A stretch of 64,000 bases of DNA from assembly GCF_014302995.1 (NCBI RefSeq), contig NZ_CP060295.1, forward strand, positions 7,183,501 to 7,247,500. Direction: 5' to 3'. How positions within the stretch are numbered: the first letter of the stretch is position 1; each line of letters starts with the position of its first letter. Below are positions 51,110-59,979 of the stretch, one piece after another. The translations under genes and the position numbers were made by a program. The DNA is from Variovorax sp. PAMC26660 (GTDB lineage Bacteria; Pseudomonadota; Gammaproteobacteria; Burkholderiales; Burkholderiaceae_C). The notes beneath the pieces were generated by a model. It saw only the letters and a list, made by a program, of their open reading frames with translations. It ran no database searches and had not been told where the DNA came from.

Positions 51110-52156
51110 TCAGGCCGTGGTGGCTTCGGCTGCTTCAGCCAGTTGCGCCTGTGCAAGGCCGCGCATGTGGCGGCGCAGGCGCACGATGCCCAGGTCGTGC
51201 TGGTACAGGTTCTCGTGCTGATTGGCGTCGGGCTCCATCTCTTCGAGCATCACGCGGTCTTGCTCCAGCACATGCCAGTGGCGCGCCTCCAGGCGGTTCT
51301 TGTAGAGAAAGCGCCAGGTGTCGCGCTCCCAGCCCTTGGGCAGCTTGCGCACGCGCCAGAAGAAGGTGGCCGTCATGCCATTCGCCATCGGCGAGAACGC
51401 GCCGATGATGATGAAGTTGCCGCCGGGGCCGCCGGTCTTCGGGTACGGGATTTCAAGGCGCATCCAGTGGATGCCGGTATCCGCCCATTCGGTCCAGTCG
51501 AAGTTGACGTTGCGCTGGCCTTCCTTCTCGAACACGAAGCCGATGTCGGTCGGGCGAATGCCGAACTTGGCGCTCGAGTCGCCCTCGGCCATCGAGTGCG
51601 ACTGCTTGTGCAGGTACGTGCCATGCATCGGGTCCATCACGTTGTCGAGCACGTAACGGTAGTCGCCCTTCCACTCGGTGTAGCAAAGGAAGCTGCCGTA
51701 CTCGGCGTCGTCGGTCAGTTGCTCGGGCAACACCAGTGGCGGCGGGATGTCGACCGACTCTTTCGAGTTGAAGAGAAACACCGCACCCGCGCGCTCCTGC
51801 ACATGAAAGTGCCGCGTGGCCTGCGAGCCTTCGAGCTTGCAACCCGGGCTGCCGGGCACGCGCGTGACCACGCCGTCATGCCGCACCTCGACGCCGTGGT
51901 ACGGGCACGAGAGCCGGTCGCCCAGGATCACGCCCTGCGACAGCGGTGCGCCACGGTGCGGGCAACGGTCTTCCAGCGCATGCAGCACGCCTTCGCCGTC
52001 GCGCCACAGCGCGAGCTTGCGGCCCAGGCGCCGCAGGGAGATGGGGTTCTCCTTGATGAAGTGCGAGGGGCAGATCGGATACCAGAGGTCTTTGAGGCCG
52101 ATCTCCAGAAGATGATCGACCGGGTCTGCGGGAACGGGTTGGATGGCGATGGGCAT
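51110..52156 (-). CDS. Rieske non-heme iron oxygenase, alpha subunit
   Basis: A 348-residue ring-hydroxylating or demethylating oxygenase of the VanA/phthalate-dioxygenase class (no beta subunit encoded). The Rieske cluster is CPHRGAPLSQG … CPYHG; the mononuclear iron site lies in DNVMDPMHGTYLHKQ (D-x3-D-x2-H-x4-H). ATG 52156 follows AGGAG. With the reductase downstream it forms a complete two-component oxygenase. The substrate cannot be inferred from motifs. Confidence 0.93.
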   Translation of the reverse strand: MPIAIQPVPADPVDHLLEIGLKDLWYPICPSHFIKENPISLRRLGRKLALWRDGEGVLHALEDRCPHRGAPLSQGVILGDRLSCPYHGVEVRHDGVVTRVPGSPGCKLEGSQATRHFHVQERAGAVFLFNSKESVDIPPPLVLPEQLTDDAEYGSFLCYTEWKGDYRYVLDNVMDPMHGTYLHKQSHSMAEGDSSAKFGIRPTDIGFVFEKEGQRNVNFDWTEWADTGIHWMRLEIPYPKTGGPGGNFIIIGAFSPMANGMTATFFWRVRKLPKGWERDTWRFLYKNRLEARHWHVLEQDRVMLEEMEPDANQHENLYQHDLGIVRLRRHMRGLAQAQLAEAAEATTA

Positions 52157-52168
52157 GATGGGTTCTCC

Positions 52169-52390
52169 TCAGGCGGCCAGCGCGGCCATTTCCTTGCGGT
52201 ACAGCGCCTCGGTCCAGGGCTGGCCGCCGGGCGTGGCCAGACCGCTGTCGTTCAGGCGCTGCACCAGAGCGCCGAGGTCGTGGACGCCATCGGCAAAGGC
52301 GCGCTCGATCACGTCGCCCAGCAGGTCTTCATAAGTGGTCGCTGGGCGCTGTCGCGCCTGATGCGGTTGGAGATAGCGGTCTTGTTGCAT
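52169..52390 (-). CDS. Small 'recombinase-like' helix-turn-helix protein
   Basis: A 73-residue protein whose C-terminal half, LVQRLNDSGLATPGGQPWTEALYRKEMAAL, reads like the recombinase helix-turn-helix of serine integrases (LN-x-G-x-TP-x-G-x-W); cited as LVQRLNDSGLATPGGQPW and TEALYRKEMAAL. There is no catalytic domain. Similar tiny proteins occur beside Rieske oxygenases. Role unknown; a transcription factor or an oxygenase accessory is possible. ATG 52390 has GGAGG; 12 bases separate it from the Rieske gene. Confidence 0.72.
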   Translation of the reverse strand: MQQDRYLQPHQARQRPATTYEDLLGDVIERAFADGVHDLGALVQRLNDSGLATPGGQPWTEALYRKEMAALAA

Positions 52391-52422
52391 CGTGAGCCTC
52401 CGTGGAGTGAGGTGAAATGAGA

Positions 52423-53592
52423 TCAGGCGGTGTCGGCTGCAACCGCGACGGGAGCGCCGAGCGGCACGGCCCAGGCGTCGTAGCCGTAGACCCAGTCGGC
52501 GTTGCCGCCTTCGCGCAGCCAGTTGTTGCCGCGCGAGCCAAGCTGCACCTGGCTTGCGCGCTCGATGCGGGCCTTCTCGTAGCCTTGCAAGGCATCGGCC
52601 ATGTCGCTCATCGCCACGCCCTCCAGGTGGCGGGCCAGCACCACGGCGTCTTCGATTGCCATGCCTGCGCCCTGTGCCATGAAAGGCAGCATCGGGTGCG
52701 CGGCGTCGCCCAGCAGCGCCATGCGGCCGGCGGCCCAGGCGGGCATCGGGTCGCGCTCGTACAGCGCGGTCTTGAGCACCGTGTCGCAGGCATCGAGCAG
52801 GGCACGGGCCTCGGGATGGTAGGCCACGTACTGCTCGCGCAGTTCGTCGACGCTGCCCGGTGCGGTCCACGACTCGAGGTGCCAGGTGTCCTGCGGCGTG
52901 GTCGCGAAGATGAAGATGTCCTTGCCGCGATTCAGCGGGAACGTGACGATCTGGCTCTGCGGGTTCGGGCCCCACCACTTGGTGAAGGCACCGAGGTTGG
53001 GCACGCCGGCCACGCGCTCTGCGGGCACCACGGCGCGGTAGGCGACGATGCCGGTGAAGCGCGGGCTCTCGGCGCCGAACATGGCGGTGCGCACGCACGA
53101 GTGGATGCCGTCGGCGCCCAGCAGCGCGCCGACGCGAGCGCTGGTGCCATCGGCGAAGGAAAGGCTCACGCCCTTGTCATCCGCCGCGATCTTCTCTGCA
53201 CGCTTGCCGAGCGCGACCTGTTCGGCCGGGAACATGTCGGCCAACGCGGCCAGCAGGTCGGCGCGGTGGATGGTGAGCTGCGGCGCACCATAGCGCTGCT
53301 CCGCCGAGTCGGCCATTTCCAGGCGCGAGGTTTCCTCGCCGGTGTCGTAGGTGCGGCTGATGCGGTGCGACGGACGCGCCGCCGTCACGCGGGCCGCCTC
53401 GCCCACGCCCAGGCCGTCGAGCGCGCGCACCGCGTTGGGCGTGAGGTTGATGTCCGCACCGACACGGGCGAACTGTTTGGCCTGCTCGAACACGATCACG
53501 TCGTGGCCCGCGCGCCGCAGCGCAATGGCTGCCACGAGGCCGCCGATGCCCGCGCCGACGATGCCGATGGTGGATTCGCTGGTCTTCTTCAT
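52423..53592 (-). CDS. FAD-dependent aromatic monooxygenase, NicC/salicylate-hydroxylase-like
   Basis: A 389-residue class A flavoprotein: Rossmann motif GIVGAGIGGLVAAIALRRAG, then ALLGADGIHSCVR (DG motif) and GDAAHPMLPFMAQGAGMAIE (GD motif). RYGAPQLTIHRADL, FTKWWG and the end WVYGYD recall 6-hydroxynicotinate 3-monooxygenase (NicC), from memory of that sequence. It probably hydroxylates an aromatic or pyridine ring, perhaps with decarboxylation. 3-Hydroxybenzoate 6-hydroxylase is an alternative. Confidence 0.85.
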   Translation of the reverse strand: MKKTSESTIGIVGAGIGGLVAAIALRRAGHDVIVFEQAKQFARVGADINLTPNAVRALDGLGVGEAARVTAARPSHRISRTYDTGEETSRLEMADSAEQRYGAPQLTIHRADLLAALADMFPAEQVALGKRAEKIAADDKGVSLSFADGTSARVGALLGADGIHSCVRTAMFGAESPRFTGIVAYRAVVPAERVAGVPNLGAFTKWWGPNPQSQIVTFPLNRGKDIFIFATTPQDTWHLESWTAPGSVDELREQYVAYHPEARALLDACDTVLKTALYERDPMPAWAAGRMALLGDAAHPMLPFMAQGAGMAIEDAVVLARHLEGVAMSDMADALQGYEKARIERASQVQLGSRGNNWLREGGNADWVYGYDAWAVPLGAPVAVAADTA

Positions 53593-53625
53593 GGGTCTGT
53601 CTCTGCTCGTTGTGGCTGCCGACGC

Positions 53626-54621
53626 TTATTCGGCGACGATGTTGCGGGCCTTGATGATCTTGGCCCACACGGCCGTCTCATCGCGGATGTAGGTGGTGAA
53701 CTCGGCAGGCTTCATGGCCGCGTCGGTCATGCCCTGCAACTTGAGGCGTTCGCGCACGTCGGGCTGCGCGAGCATTTCCGCTGCGTCCTTCGCAAGCTGC
53801 TCGACCACCGCGGGCGGCGTGCCCTTGGGTGCCATCAGGCCGTACCACGAGGTCACGGTCACGCCCTGGATGCCCTGCTCCGCGAGCGTGGGAATGTCGG
53901 GCGCAGCGGCACTGCGCTTGGCCTCGGTCACGCCGATAGCCACCAGCTTGCCCTGCTTGAGGAACGGCAGCGTAGCGGGCAGGTTGCTGAACATCAGCGG
54001 CACCGAGCCGCCGAGCACGTCGTTGAGCGCAGGCGCCGTTCCCTTGTAGGGCACATGCAGCAGGTCGATGCCGGCTTGCTGCTTGAACAGCTCGCCCGCC
54101 AGGTGCAGGCCGCTGCCCACGCCCGGCGAGGCATACGACAGCGTGTTGGGCTTGGCCTTGGCCTTCGCCACCAGGTCCTTCGCGTTCTTGATGCCCGACG
54201 ACGGCGATGCCACCAGCACGTTGGGCGCCTTGGCCAGCATGGTGATCGGCACGAAGTCCTTCGCCATGTCGAACGGGAAGTTGGGCATCAGCGTCGGGTT
54301 GATGGTGACGTTGCCCGCCGGGATCACCAGCAGCGTGTGGCCATCGCCCTTGGCGCGCTTGACCTTCTCCATGCCGATGTTGCCGGCCGCGCCGACCTGG
54401 TTGTCGACCACGGCCGCCTGGCCGTAGCGCCGGGCCAGGCCGTCCGACAGGATGCGCGCCAGCGTGTCGACCGGCCCGCCGGGCGGGAACGGCGAAATGA
54501 TGGTGAAGCGTTCGCTGGCCAGTTGCTTTTGGGCATCGCTTTGCTGCGCATGCACGCTCGTGCCGAGCGTGAGCGCCGCGAGCGCGGCAAACAGGAGAGG
54601 AAAGGAAAGACGTTGTTGCAT
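53626..54621 (-). CDS. Tripartite tricarboxylate transporter receptor (Bug family)
   Basis: A 331-residue periplasmic binding protein of the TctC/Bug type. Signal peptide MQQRLSFPLLFAALAALTLGTSVHA; mature part with ISPFPPGGPVDTLARILSDGL, VDNQVGAAGNIGMEKV and LHVPYKGTAPALNDVLGG, all hallmark Bug motifs. No TctAB genes are adjacent, as is usual in Comamonadaceae. It likely binds a carboxylated substrate or intermediate of the cluster. Confidence 0.94.
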   Translation of the reverse strand: MQQRLSFPLLFAALAALTLGTSVHAQQSDAQKQLASERFTIISPFPPGGPVDTLARILSDGLARRYGQAAVVDNQVGAAGNIGMEKVKRAKGDGHTLLVIPAGNVTINPTLMPNFPFDMAKDFVPITMLAKAPNVLVASPSSGIKNAKDLVAKAKAKPNTLSYASPGVGSGLHLAGELFKQQAGIDLLHVPYKGTAPALNDVLGGSVPLMFSNLPATLPFLKQGKLVAIGVTEAKRSAAAPDIPTLAEQGIQGVTVTSWYGLMAPKGTPPAVVEQLAKDAAEMLAQPDVRERLKLQGMTDAAMKPAEFTTYIRDETAVWAKIIKARNIVAE

Positions 54622-54635
54622 GACGGATCGAGGGC

Positions 54636-55607
54636 TTATTTCTTTTCGGTAAGGAACGCTGCTTTCGGGCCTTCCGCGTTCTTCTGGCGGCGGGTGTTGC
54701 CGTCAAGGCCGCCATCGACGGCCCATTCGGCGAACACCGTGGGCCCGGGCTCGAACTCGCGCGGTTGCCAGTCGGCGGTGAGTTGGTCTTCGTCGGCGTA
54801 GTACTCGATGAGACCGCCCGCCGGGTTCTTGAAGTACCAGAAATACGCGGACGACACAGGGTGGCGGCCCGGGCCGAGCTGTGTCTCCCAGCCACGGCGC
54901 GAGAAGTGCAAACCGCCGCCGAAGACTTCGTGGATGTCGCGCACCGTGAAGGCCACATGGTTGAGCCCGCGTTTGCCCGAGGGAATCTGCAGCAGGAACA
55001 GGTCGTGGTGACCGCCCTCCGCCGCGCAGCGCATGAACGCGCCACGGTTCGGGTAGCTGTCGGACGACACGAAGCCGAAGCGCTGCGCGTAGAACGCACT
55101 CGTGCCCACCACGTCGTTGACGAAGAACACCACATGGCCGACTTCGATGGGCGTTGCGTGCTCGTAGATCGGCGCGGCCTGGTTGATGCGCGGCTTGGCG
55201 TTCCAGGTGTTCATGGCGCCGCAGTCGACATCGACGGCGTGCTTGCGGCTGACCTGCAGGCGCACGGCAAGGCCGTTGGGGTCGATGCAGCCGATGCGGC
55301 GTGCGCCGTCGACCGTGCTGTCGAAGAAACCCGTGTCGTGTGCGATGGCAGCGGCGTAGCGATCGAGGTCCGCATCGTTTTCCACGCCCCACACCACTTC
55401 GCGCAGCGTCGGGCCTTCTTCCATCGCGGGCGGCAGGTTCGCGTTGCCCAACGCCGCGACGACCACCTTGCAGCCGTTGAGGCACTCGAAGACGAGTTCG
55501 TCGGGCGCTTCCGACTTCAGCGCGAGGCCCCAGTCTTCGAAGAAGCGGCGGCAGGTGGGCAGGTCCTCTGCCCCGTAGGTGATCTGGTCGATGCCAAGTA
55601 CGCTCAT
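54636..55607 (-). CDS. Type I extradiol ring-cleavage dioxygenase (VOC superfamily)
   Basis: A 323-residue two-domain VOC protein with the full 2-His-1-carboxylate set in the C-terminal half: His in EVGHVVFFVND, His in RGLNHVAFTVRD and Glu in GGLIEYYAD, as in 2,3-dihydroxybiphenyl dioxygenase. Cleaves a catecholic (or dihydroxypyridine-like) ring next to the hydroxyls. Its N-terminal domain begins MSVLGIDQITYGAEDL. 14 bases upstream of the Bug gene; the dispersed element lies on its 5' side. Confidence 0.87.
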   Translation of the reverse strand: MSVLGIDQITYGAEDLPTCRRFFEDWGLALKSEAPDELVFECLNGCKVVVAALGNANLPPAMEEGPTLREVVWGVENDADLDRYAAAIAHDTGFFDSTVDGARRIGCIDPNGLAVRLQVSRKHAVDVDCGAMNTWNAKPRINQAAPIYEHATPIEVGHVVFFVNDVVGTSAFYAQRFGFVSSDSYPNRGAFMRCAAEGGHHDLFLLQIPSGKRGLNHVAFTVRDIHEVFGGGLHFSRRGWETQLGPGRHPVSSAYFWYFKNPAGGLIEYYADEDQLTADWQPREFEPGPTVFAEWAVDGGLDGNTRRQKNAEGPKAAFLTEKK

Positions 55608-55701
55608 GTCAGTTTTTCGCTCTGGTGTTCACGGGGGGCTGTGGTCTTTTTTTGCTGGCGTTTGCTCGGGGCGCGTTCGGGTTTGGGTTCATTCGGGGCG
55701 A

Positions 55702-55940
55702 GTGCGAATGACACCAGGTGCTCCCCTCCGCGAATGTCCCCCGCTTCGCTCCTCCTTTATTTCGCTGCGGGGAGCACCTGGTGTCATTCACACAGGGGCA
55801 CGCTGCTGGTGTGCCGCCGATCAACAAGTGCTCTGAGCGCTCACGTCGATACGGGGCTCTTTTTCGCGAAATAAAGGAGGAGCGAAGCGGGGGACATTCG
55901 CGAAAAAGAGCACCGTGTCGGCGTGAGCGACGCCCTGAAC
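55702..55940 (+). repeat. Dispersed ~240-bp palindromic element, copy 2
   Basis: Same structure and orientation as 25088-25328. The perfect inverted repeat is 55729-55765 with 55866-55902 (37 nt), and the outer hairpin arms start with GTGCGAATGACACCAGG at 55702. The most diverged part is the middle, about 55780-55840. It fills most of the 369-base space between the aldehyde dehydrogenase and extradiol dioxygenase genes, otherwise a tight string. Both copies carry AAAGGAGGAG on each strand. Confidence 0.85.
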
Positions 55941-55976
55941 GGGTGCGCCCAGAACAACACAGAAAATGAAGAGACG

Positions 55977-57455
55977 TCATCCCAACGCCCAAGGCAAAGG
56001 CTGTTCATTCGTCCCCCAGTACATGCTCTTCTGCTCCATGTACTGAAAGATCCCTTCGCGACCCTTCTCACGACCCAGGCCACTGTCACGCCAGCCCCCA
56101 AAAGGCGTGGCGACAGAGAACTGCTTGTAAGTGTTGACCCATACCGTGCCCGCCTGCACCGCACGGCCCAGCTTCCAGGCGCGCTTGAAGTCCCGGCTCC
56201 ACACACCGGCAGCCAGCGCGTAAACGCTGTCGTTGGCCTGCGCGATCAGCGACTCCTCGTCATCGAACGGCATTGCGACCAACACCGGCCCGAAGATTTC
56301 TTCCTGGCTGATGCGCGCGCTGTTGTCCAGGCCTTCGATGATGGTCGGCTTGTAGAAATAGCCACGGTCATAGCCATCGCCGTGCGGGCGTACGCCGCCC
56401 GTGCGAATTCGGCCGCCTTCGGACACACCGAGGTCCACATAGCGCTCGATGCCCTCGCGGTGCTTCGCCGTGATGAGTGGGCCTATCTGCGTCTGCTCCG
56501 AGGCCGGGTCGCCCACGCGCAGCGCATTGGCGCCTTCGGCCAGCCGCGTCAAGAACTCGTCGTAGATGCTGCGCGCCACGAACAGGCGCGAACCCGCAAT
56601 GCACGACTCGCCCGACGAACTGAAGATGCCGTACAGCACGCCGCTCACCGCATGGTCGAGGTCGGCGTCGTCGAGCACCATGGTCGGCGACTTGCCGCCC
56701 AGCTCCAGCGACACCGGCATCATCTTGTCGGCCGCAATGTGCGCGATGTGCTTGCCGGTGGTGGTACCGCCCGTGAACGACACGCGCTTGACCAGCGGAT
56801 GCTTGGTGATCGCGTCACCGATGACCGAGCCCTTGCCCGGCAGCACGCTGACGATGCCCCTGGGCACGCCGGCCTTCTCGCAGATGCGCGCCAGTTCCAG
56901 CGCCATCAGCGGCGTGACCTCGGCGGGCTTGACGACCACCGCATTGCCAGCCGCCAGCGCGGGCGCCAGCTTCTGCGCTTCGCTGGCAATCGGCGAGTTC
57001 CACGGCGTGATGGCCGCGACCACGCCCATGGGCTCGTGCACGCTCATCGTGACGAAGGCACCGCGCGACGGGGTGATGGTTTCTTCCAACGTCTCCAACG
57101 CGGCGGCGAAGAACTGGAAGGTGCCGGCGGCACTGGCCACGAGGTTGCGGGTTTCGCTGATGGGCTTGCCGTTGTCCAGGCGCTGCTTCTGCGCGAGCGA
57201 TTCGCCCTCTTCGCGGATCAACTGCGCCACGCGATGCAGCACGGCCGCGCGCTCGTGCGGCAGGCGCTGGGCCCAGCCGCTGGTGCGGAAGGCGTGGTCG
57301 GCGCGCGTGATGGCTTCTTCGACGTCGGCGAGGCTCGCAGCCTTGAGGCGGGCGATCGGCTCGCCCGTGGCGGGGTAGAGGCTTTCGTATACGTCGCCGC
57401 CACCCAGGCGCCATTCGCCGGCAACGCAGATCGGAAGAAGCTCGGAAGAAATCAT
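55977..57455 (-). CDS. Aldehyde dehydrogenase (NAD(P)+)
   Basis: A 492-residue ALDH. Asn of the oxyanion hole in AAITPWNSPIA, nucleotide site SFTGGTTTGKHIA, general base Glu in VSLELGGKSP, catalytic Cys in SSSGESCIAGSRLFV, and the C-terminal PFGGWRDSGLGREKG. Similar to betaine-aldehyde or hydroxymuconic-semialdehyde dehydrogenases. In this cluster oxidation of a ring-cleavage semialdehyde is plausible. ATG 57455 (MISSELLP); 11 bases after the aspartate-dehydrogenase-like gene. Confidence 0.92.
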   Translation of the reverse strand: MISSELLPICVAGEWRLGGGDVYESLYPATGEPIARLKAASLADVEEAITRADHAFRTSGWAQRLPHERAAVLHRVAQLIREEGESLAQKQRLDNGKPISETRNLVASAAGTFQFFAAALETLEETITPSRGAFVTMSVHEPMGVVAAITPWNSPIASEAQKLAPALAAGNAVVVKPAEVTPLMALELARICEKAGVPRGIVSVLPGKGSVIGDAITKHPLVKRVSFTGGTTTGKHIAHIAADKMMPVSLELGGKSPTMVLDDADLDHAVSGVLYGIFSSSGESCIAGSRLFVARSIYDEFLTRLAEGANALRVGDPASEQTQIGPLITAKHREGIERYVDLGVSEGGRIRTGGVRPHGDGYDRGYFYKPTIIEGLDNSARISQEEIFGPVLVAMPFDDEESLIAQANDSVYALAAGVWSRDFKRAWKLGRAVQAGTVWVNTYKQFSVATPFGGWRDSGLGREKGREGIFQYMEQKSMYWGTNEQPLPWALG

Positions 57456-57466
57456 GGTGGAAAAAC

Positions 57467-58261
57467 TCAGATGGACAGGGCCGCAGCCCGGTTGCGCAAG
57501 GCGCGTACCGCGCTGTAGACGGTGAGCGCAGAAGTCTTGGGGTTGGCCGCAAGCGGCTTGTTGCGCATGGTCAGCGCGAAGCTGCCGAAGGCGCCTTCGG
57601 CTTCGACGGTGTGCACGTTCTCGGTGGTGGCGGGGTCGGCAATCAGGCGCACCAGCGTCCTGTCGAGCCCCAGCCCCGCGAGCGACACGGTGGCCGCGAC
57701 GTTCGCGTTCTTCGGGTACAGCAAGGCGGCTTCGCGCGCGCTGCCCTCGAAGATCACGGTTTCCTGTGTCAGCGCATCGAGGTCGCGGCCCTGCTCGGCC
57801 GGCGTGCCCTTCCAAGCCTGCGGCGGCTTGCGGCCGGTGTAGCGCACGCTGTCCAGGCCGCCGATGCGGGCGGCTGCGAGTGCGTCGATGGCACCGATGG
57901 CGCCGGCGATCAGTTGCACCTGCGTGCGACCGGCGATTGCGGCGGCTTCGAGCTTTTCAGCGAGGCCGGTGGCCGACAGCGCGCCCACCGACGCGACGAT
58001 GCAGGGCGTGCCACGCGCAAGCGCCGGCAGCACGTGTTCTTCGATGGCCGCGTGCCCGGCGGTCTCGACCACGAGGTCGATGCCGCTTGTCGGCACGTTG
58101 CTCGCGACCTGCACGCCGGGCGCCAGTGCCTGCACCGCAGCCACGCCTTCGGCCGGCACGACGATGGCCGTCACGGCCAGCGTCGTGTCGCCTTCCAGCA
58201 GTTCGCGCACCGAGGTGCCGATGGCACCGAAGCCGATGAGTGCAACGCGCAGCACGGTCAT
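57467..58261 (-). CDS. Aspartate dehydrogenase-like oxidoreductase
   Basis: A 264-residue NAD(P)-dependent enzyme of the L-aspartate dehydrogenase (NadX/TM1643) family. Rossmann motif ALIGFGAIGTSV; family motifs LYPKNANVAATVSLAG and ENVHTVEAEGAFGSF. Characterised relatives interconvert aspartate and iminoaspartate/oxaloacetate. Its place between an ALDH and a ThDP enzyme suggests another imine or amino-acid substrate in the pathway, or removal of ring nitrogen. ATG 58261 is 5 bases from the upstream gene's stop. Confidence 0.85.
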   Translation of the reverse strand: MTVLRVALIGFGAIGTSVRELLEGDTTLAVTAIVVPAEGVAAVQALAPGVQVASNVPTSGIDLVVETAGHAAIEEHVLPALARGTPCIVASVGALSATGLAEKLEAAAIAGRTQVQLIAGAIGAIDALAAARIGGLDSVRYTGRKPPQAWKGTPAEQGRDLDALTQETVIFEGSAREAALLYPKNANVAATVSLAGLGLDRTLVRLIADPATTENVHTVEAEGAFGSFALTMRNKPLAANPKTSALTVYSAVRALRNRAAALSI

Positions 58262-58266
58262 GTTCT

Positions 58267-59979
58267 TCACTCCACCGACGCGGCAGCCTTGCCGAGTGCC
58301 GGGATCTGGGTGATGGTGTTGGTCGGCGGCCCGGCGAAGGCGCTCTTGAAGTCGCCGATGGAGAGCATGTCTATTTCGAGCAGGAACGGGCCGGGCTTGG
58401 CCAGTGCCTCGCCGAGCCTGGCCTTCAGTTCGTCCATGCGCTGCACGCGCGCATGCGGCAGGGCCAGCGAGGCGCACAGCATCGCGTAGTCGGGCGTGTG
58501 CAGGTCGGCATAGCAGCGGCGGCCGCCGTACTGCGCGTCCTGGATGTTCTTGATGACGCCGTAGCCCTTGTCGTTCATCAGCACGATCAGCATGTCGGCC
58601 TTTTCCTGAACGGCCGTTGCCAGCTCGCCGAGGTTCAGGATAAAGCCGCCGTCGCCCGCGAGGCAAAAGGTCTTGCGGCCCGAGCCCGTCTCGGCCGCGC
58701 CGACAGCCGCGCCAATGGCCATGGGCATGCCCTGGCCGATGCCGCCGCCGGTGGCGTGCACGCCGGCGCTGGGCGAGAAGATGCGCAGCTCGCGGTTGCC
58801 CCAGGTGCTGTTCGACACCGTGACGTCGCGCACCCAGTTGAAGTTGCGGCCGGCTGCCGCTTGCAGTTCTTTCACCAGTGCGGCGTACGGGCCCAGGCCG
58901 TCGGTCAGCGAGGCAACGGCTTGTGCATGCGCGGCGCGCAGCTCGGTGAGCAGCGCTGGGTCGGCCTTGTATCTCGCGGCTTCGAGGCGATCGGCCAGGC
59001 CTTCGAGGGCCAGAGCGGAATCACCGCAGACGAACAGGTCGGTCGCATAGCCACGGCCTTCGGCGGCGGCATCGGCATCGATGCGCAGCAGCGGGCGCGG
59101 CAGCTTCAGTTCGTACTTGAGCGTTTCGTTGCCGCGCAGGCGCGAGCCGACGACCAGCATCGCGTCGCAACGCTGATACAGCGCCTCGACGGGCTTGTGG
59201 ATGTTGTACGAGCCGAGCGAGCCGGCATCGTCTTCAGGCACCGTGCCGCGGCCCTGCGTGGTCGTGACCACGCCGAAGCCGAGCGCCTGCAGGCGCTGGA
59301 TGGCGGTGCCGGCATGGCGTGCGCCGCCACCGACCCACAGCATCGGGCGCTTGGCGGCAGCCAGGCGCGCGGCCAGCGCGTCGAGCGATGCGGCCGAGGG
59401 CACGGGCCGTTCGATGGGCAACGGCGACAGGTCGGCGGGCATCGTCGTGAGCGCCGACTGGATGTCGATCGGAATCTCCACGCTGACCGGGCCGGTCGGT
59501 GCCGTCAGCGCGAGTTGCACCGCGCGCTTGAGCGTGCCGAGCACCGTCTCGACGCTGCGCACACGAAGCGCAGCCTTCGACACCGCCTTGAGCATCGTGA
59601 GCTGATCGGGCGCCTCGTGGATGTACGACATGCCCTTGTCCAGGTAAGGCGTCTCGATCTGCCCCGTGATGTGCAGCAGCGGCGCGCCGGCCGTCAGCGC
59701 CTCGACCATGCTGCCCGCGATGTTGCCGGCGGCTGGGCCCGTGCTGGTAAGGCACACGCCGAGGCTCGCCGTCGAACGCGCATAGGCATCGGCCATGTTG
59801 CCGGCCCCGGCCTCGCCGCGTGCGGGCACGAAGCGGATCGCACCGCGCTGCGCGAAGGCATCGAGGATCGGCATGTTGTGGATCGAGATCACGCCGAAGG
59901 CCGCCTTGACGCCGCACTGTTCGAGAAAGGCCGCGACGACTGCGCCGACCGTGACCGTGTTGTTGTTGGGTTTATGCAT
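58267..59979 (-). CDS. Thiamine-diphosphate-dependent enzyme (acetolactate synthase-like)
   Basis: A 570-residue ThDP enzyme. The cofactor-activating Glu lies in FVPARGEAGAGNMADAYAR; the ThDP/Mg motif is GDGGFILNLGELATAV … MNDKGYG. Overall order (PYR domain, central domain, PP domain) is as in acetolactate synthase or benzoylformate decarboxylase. No regulatory subunit is present, so a catabolic 2-oxoacid decarboxylase or C-C lyase is more likely than ALS. Overlaps the SDR stop by 8 bases. Confidence 0.9.
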   Translation of the reverse strand: MHKPNNNTVTVGAVVAAFLEQCGVKAAFGVISIHNMPILDAFAQRGAIRFVPARGEAGAGNMADAYARSTASLGVCLTSTGPAAGNIAGSMVEALTAGAPLLHITGQIETPYLDKGMSYIHEAPDQLTMLKAVSKAALRVRSVETVLGTLKRAVQLALTAPTGPVSVEIPIDIQSALTTMPADLSPLPIERPVPSAASLDALAARLAAAKRPMLWVGGGARHAGTAIQRLQALGFGVVTTTQGRGTVPEDDAGSLGSYNIHKPVEALYQRCDAMLVVGSRLRGNETLKYELKLPRPLLRIDADAAAEGRGYATDLFVCGDSALALEGLADRLEAARYKADPALLTELRAAHAQAVASLTDGLGPYAALVKELQAAAGRNFNWVRDVTVSNSTWGNRELRIFSPSAGVHATGGGIGQGMPMAIGAAVGAAETGSGRKTFCLAGDGGFILNLGELATAVQEKADMLIVLMNDKGYGVIKNIQDAQYGGRRCYADLHTPDYAMLCASLALPHARVQRMDELKARLGEALAKPGPFLLEIDMLSIGDFKSAFAGPPTNTITQIPALGKAAASVE

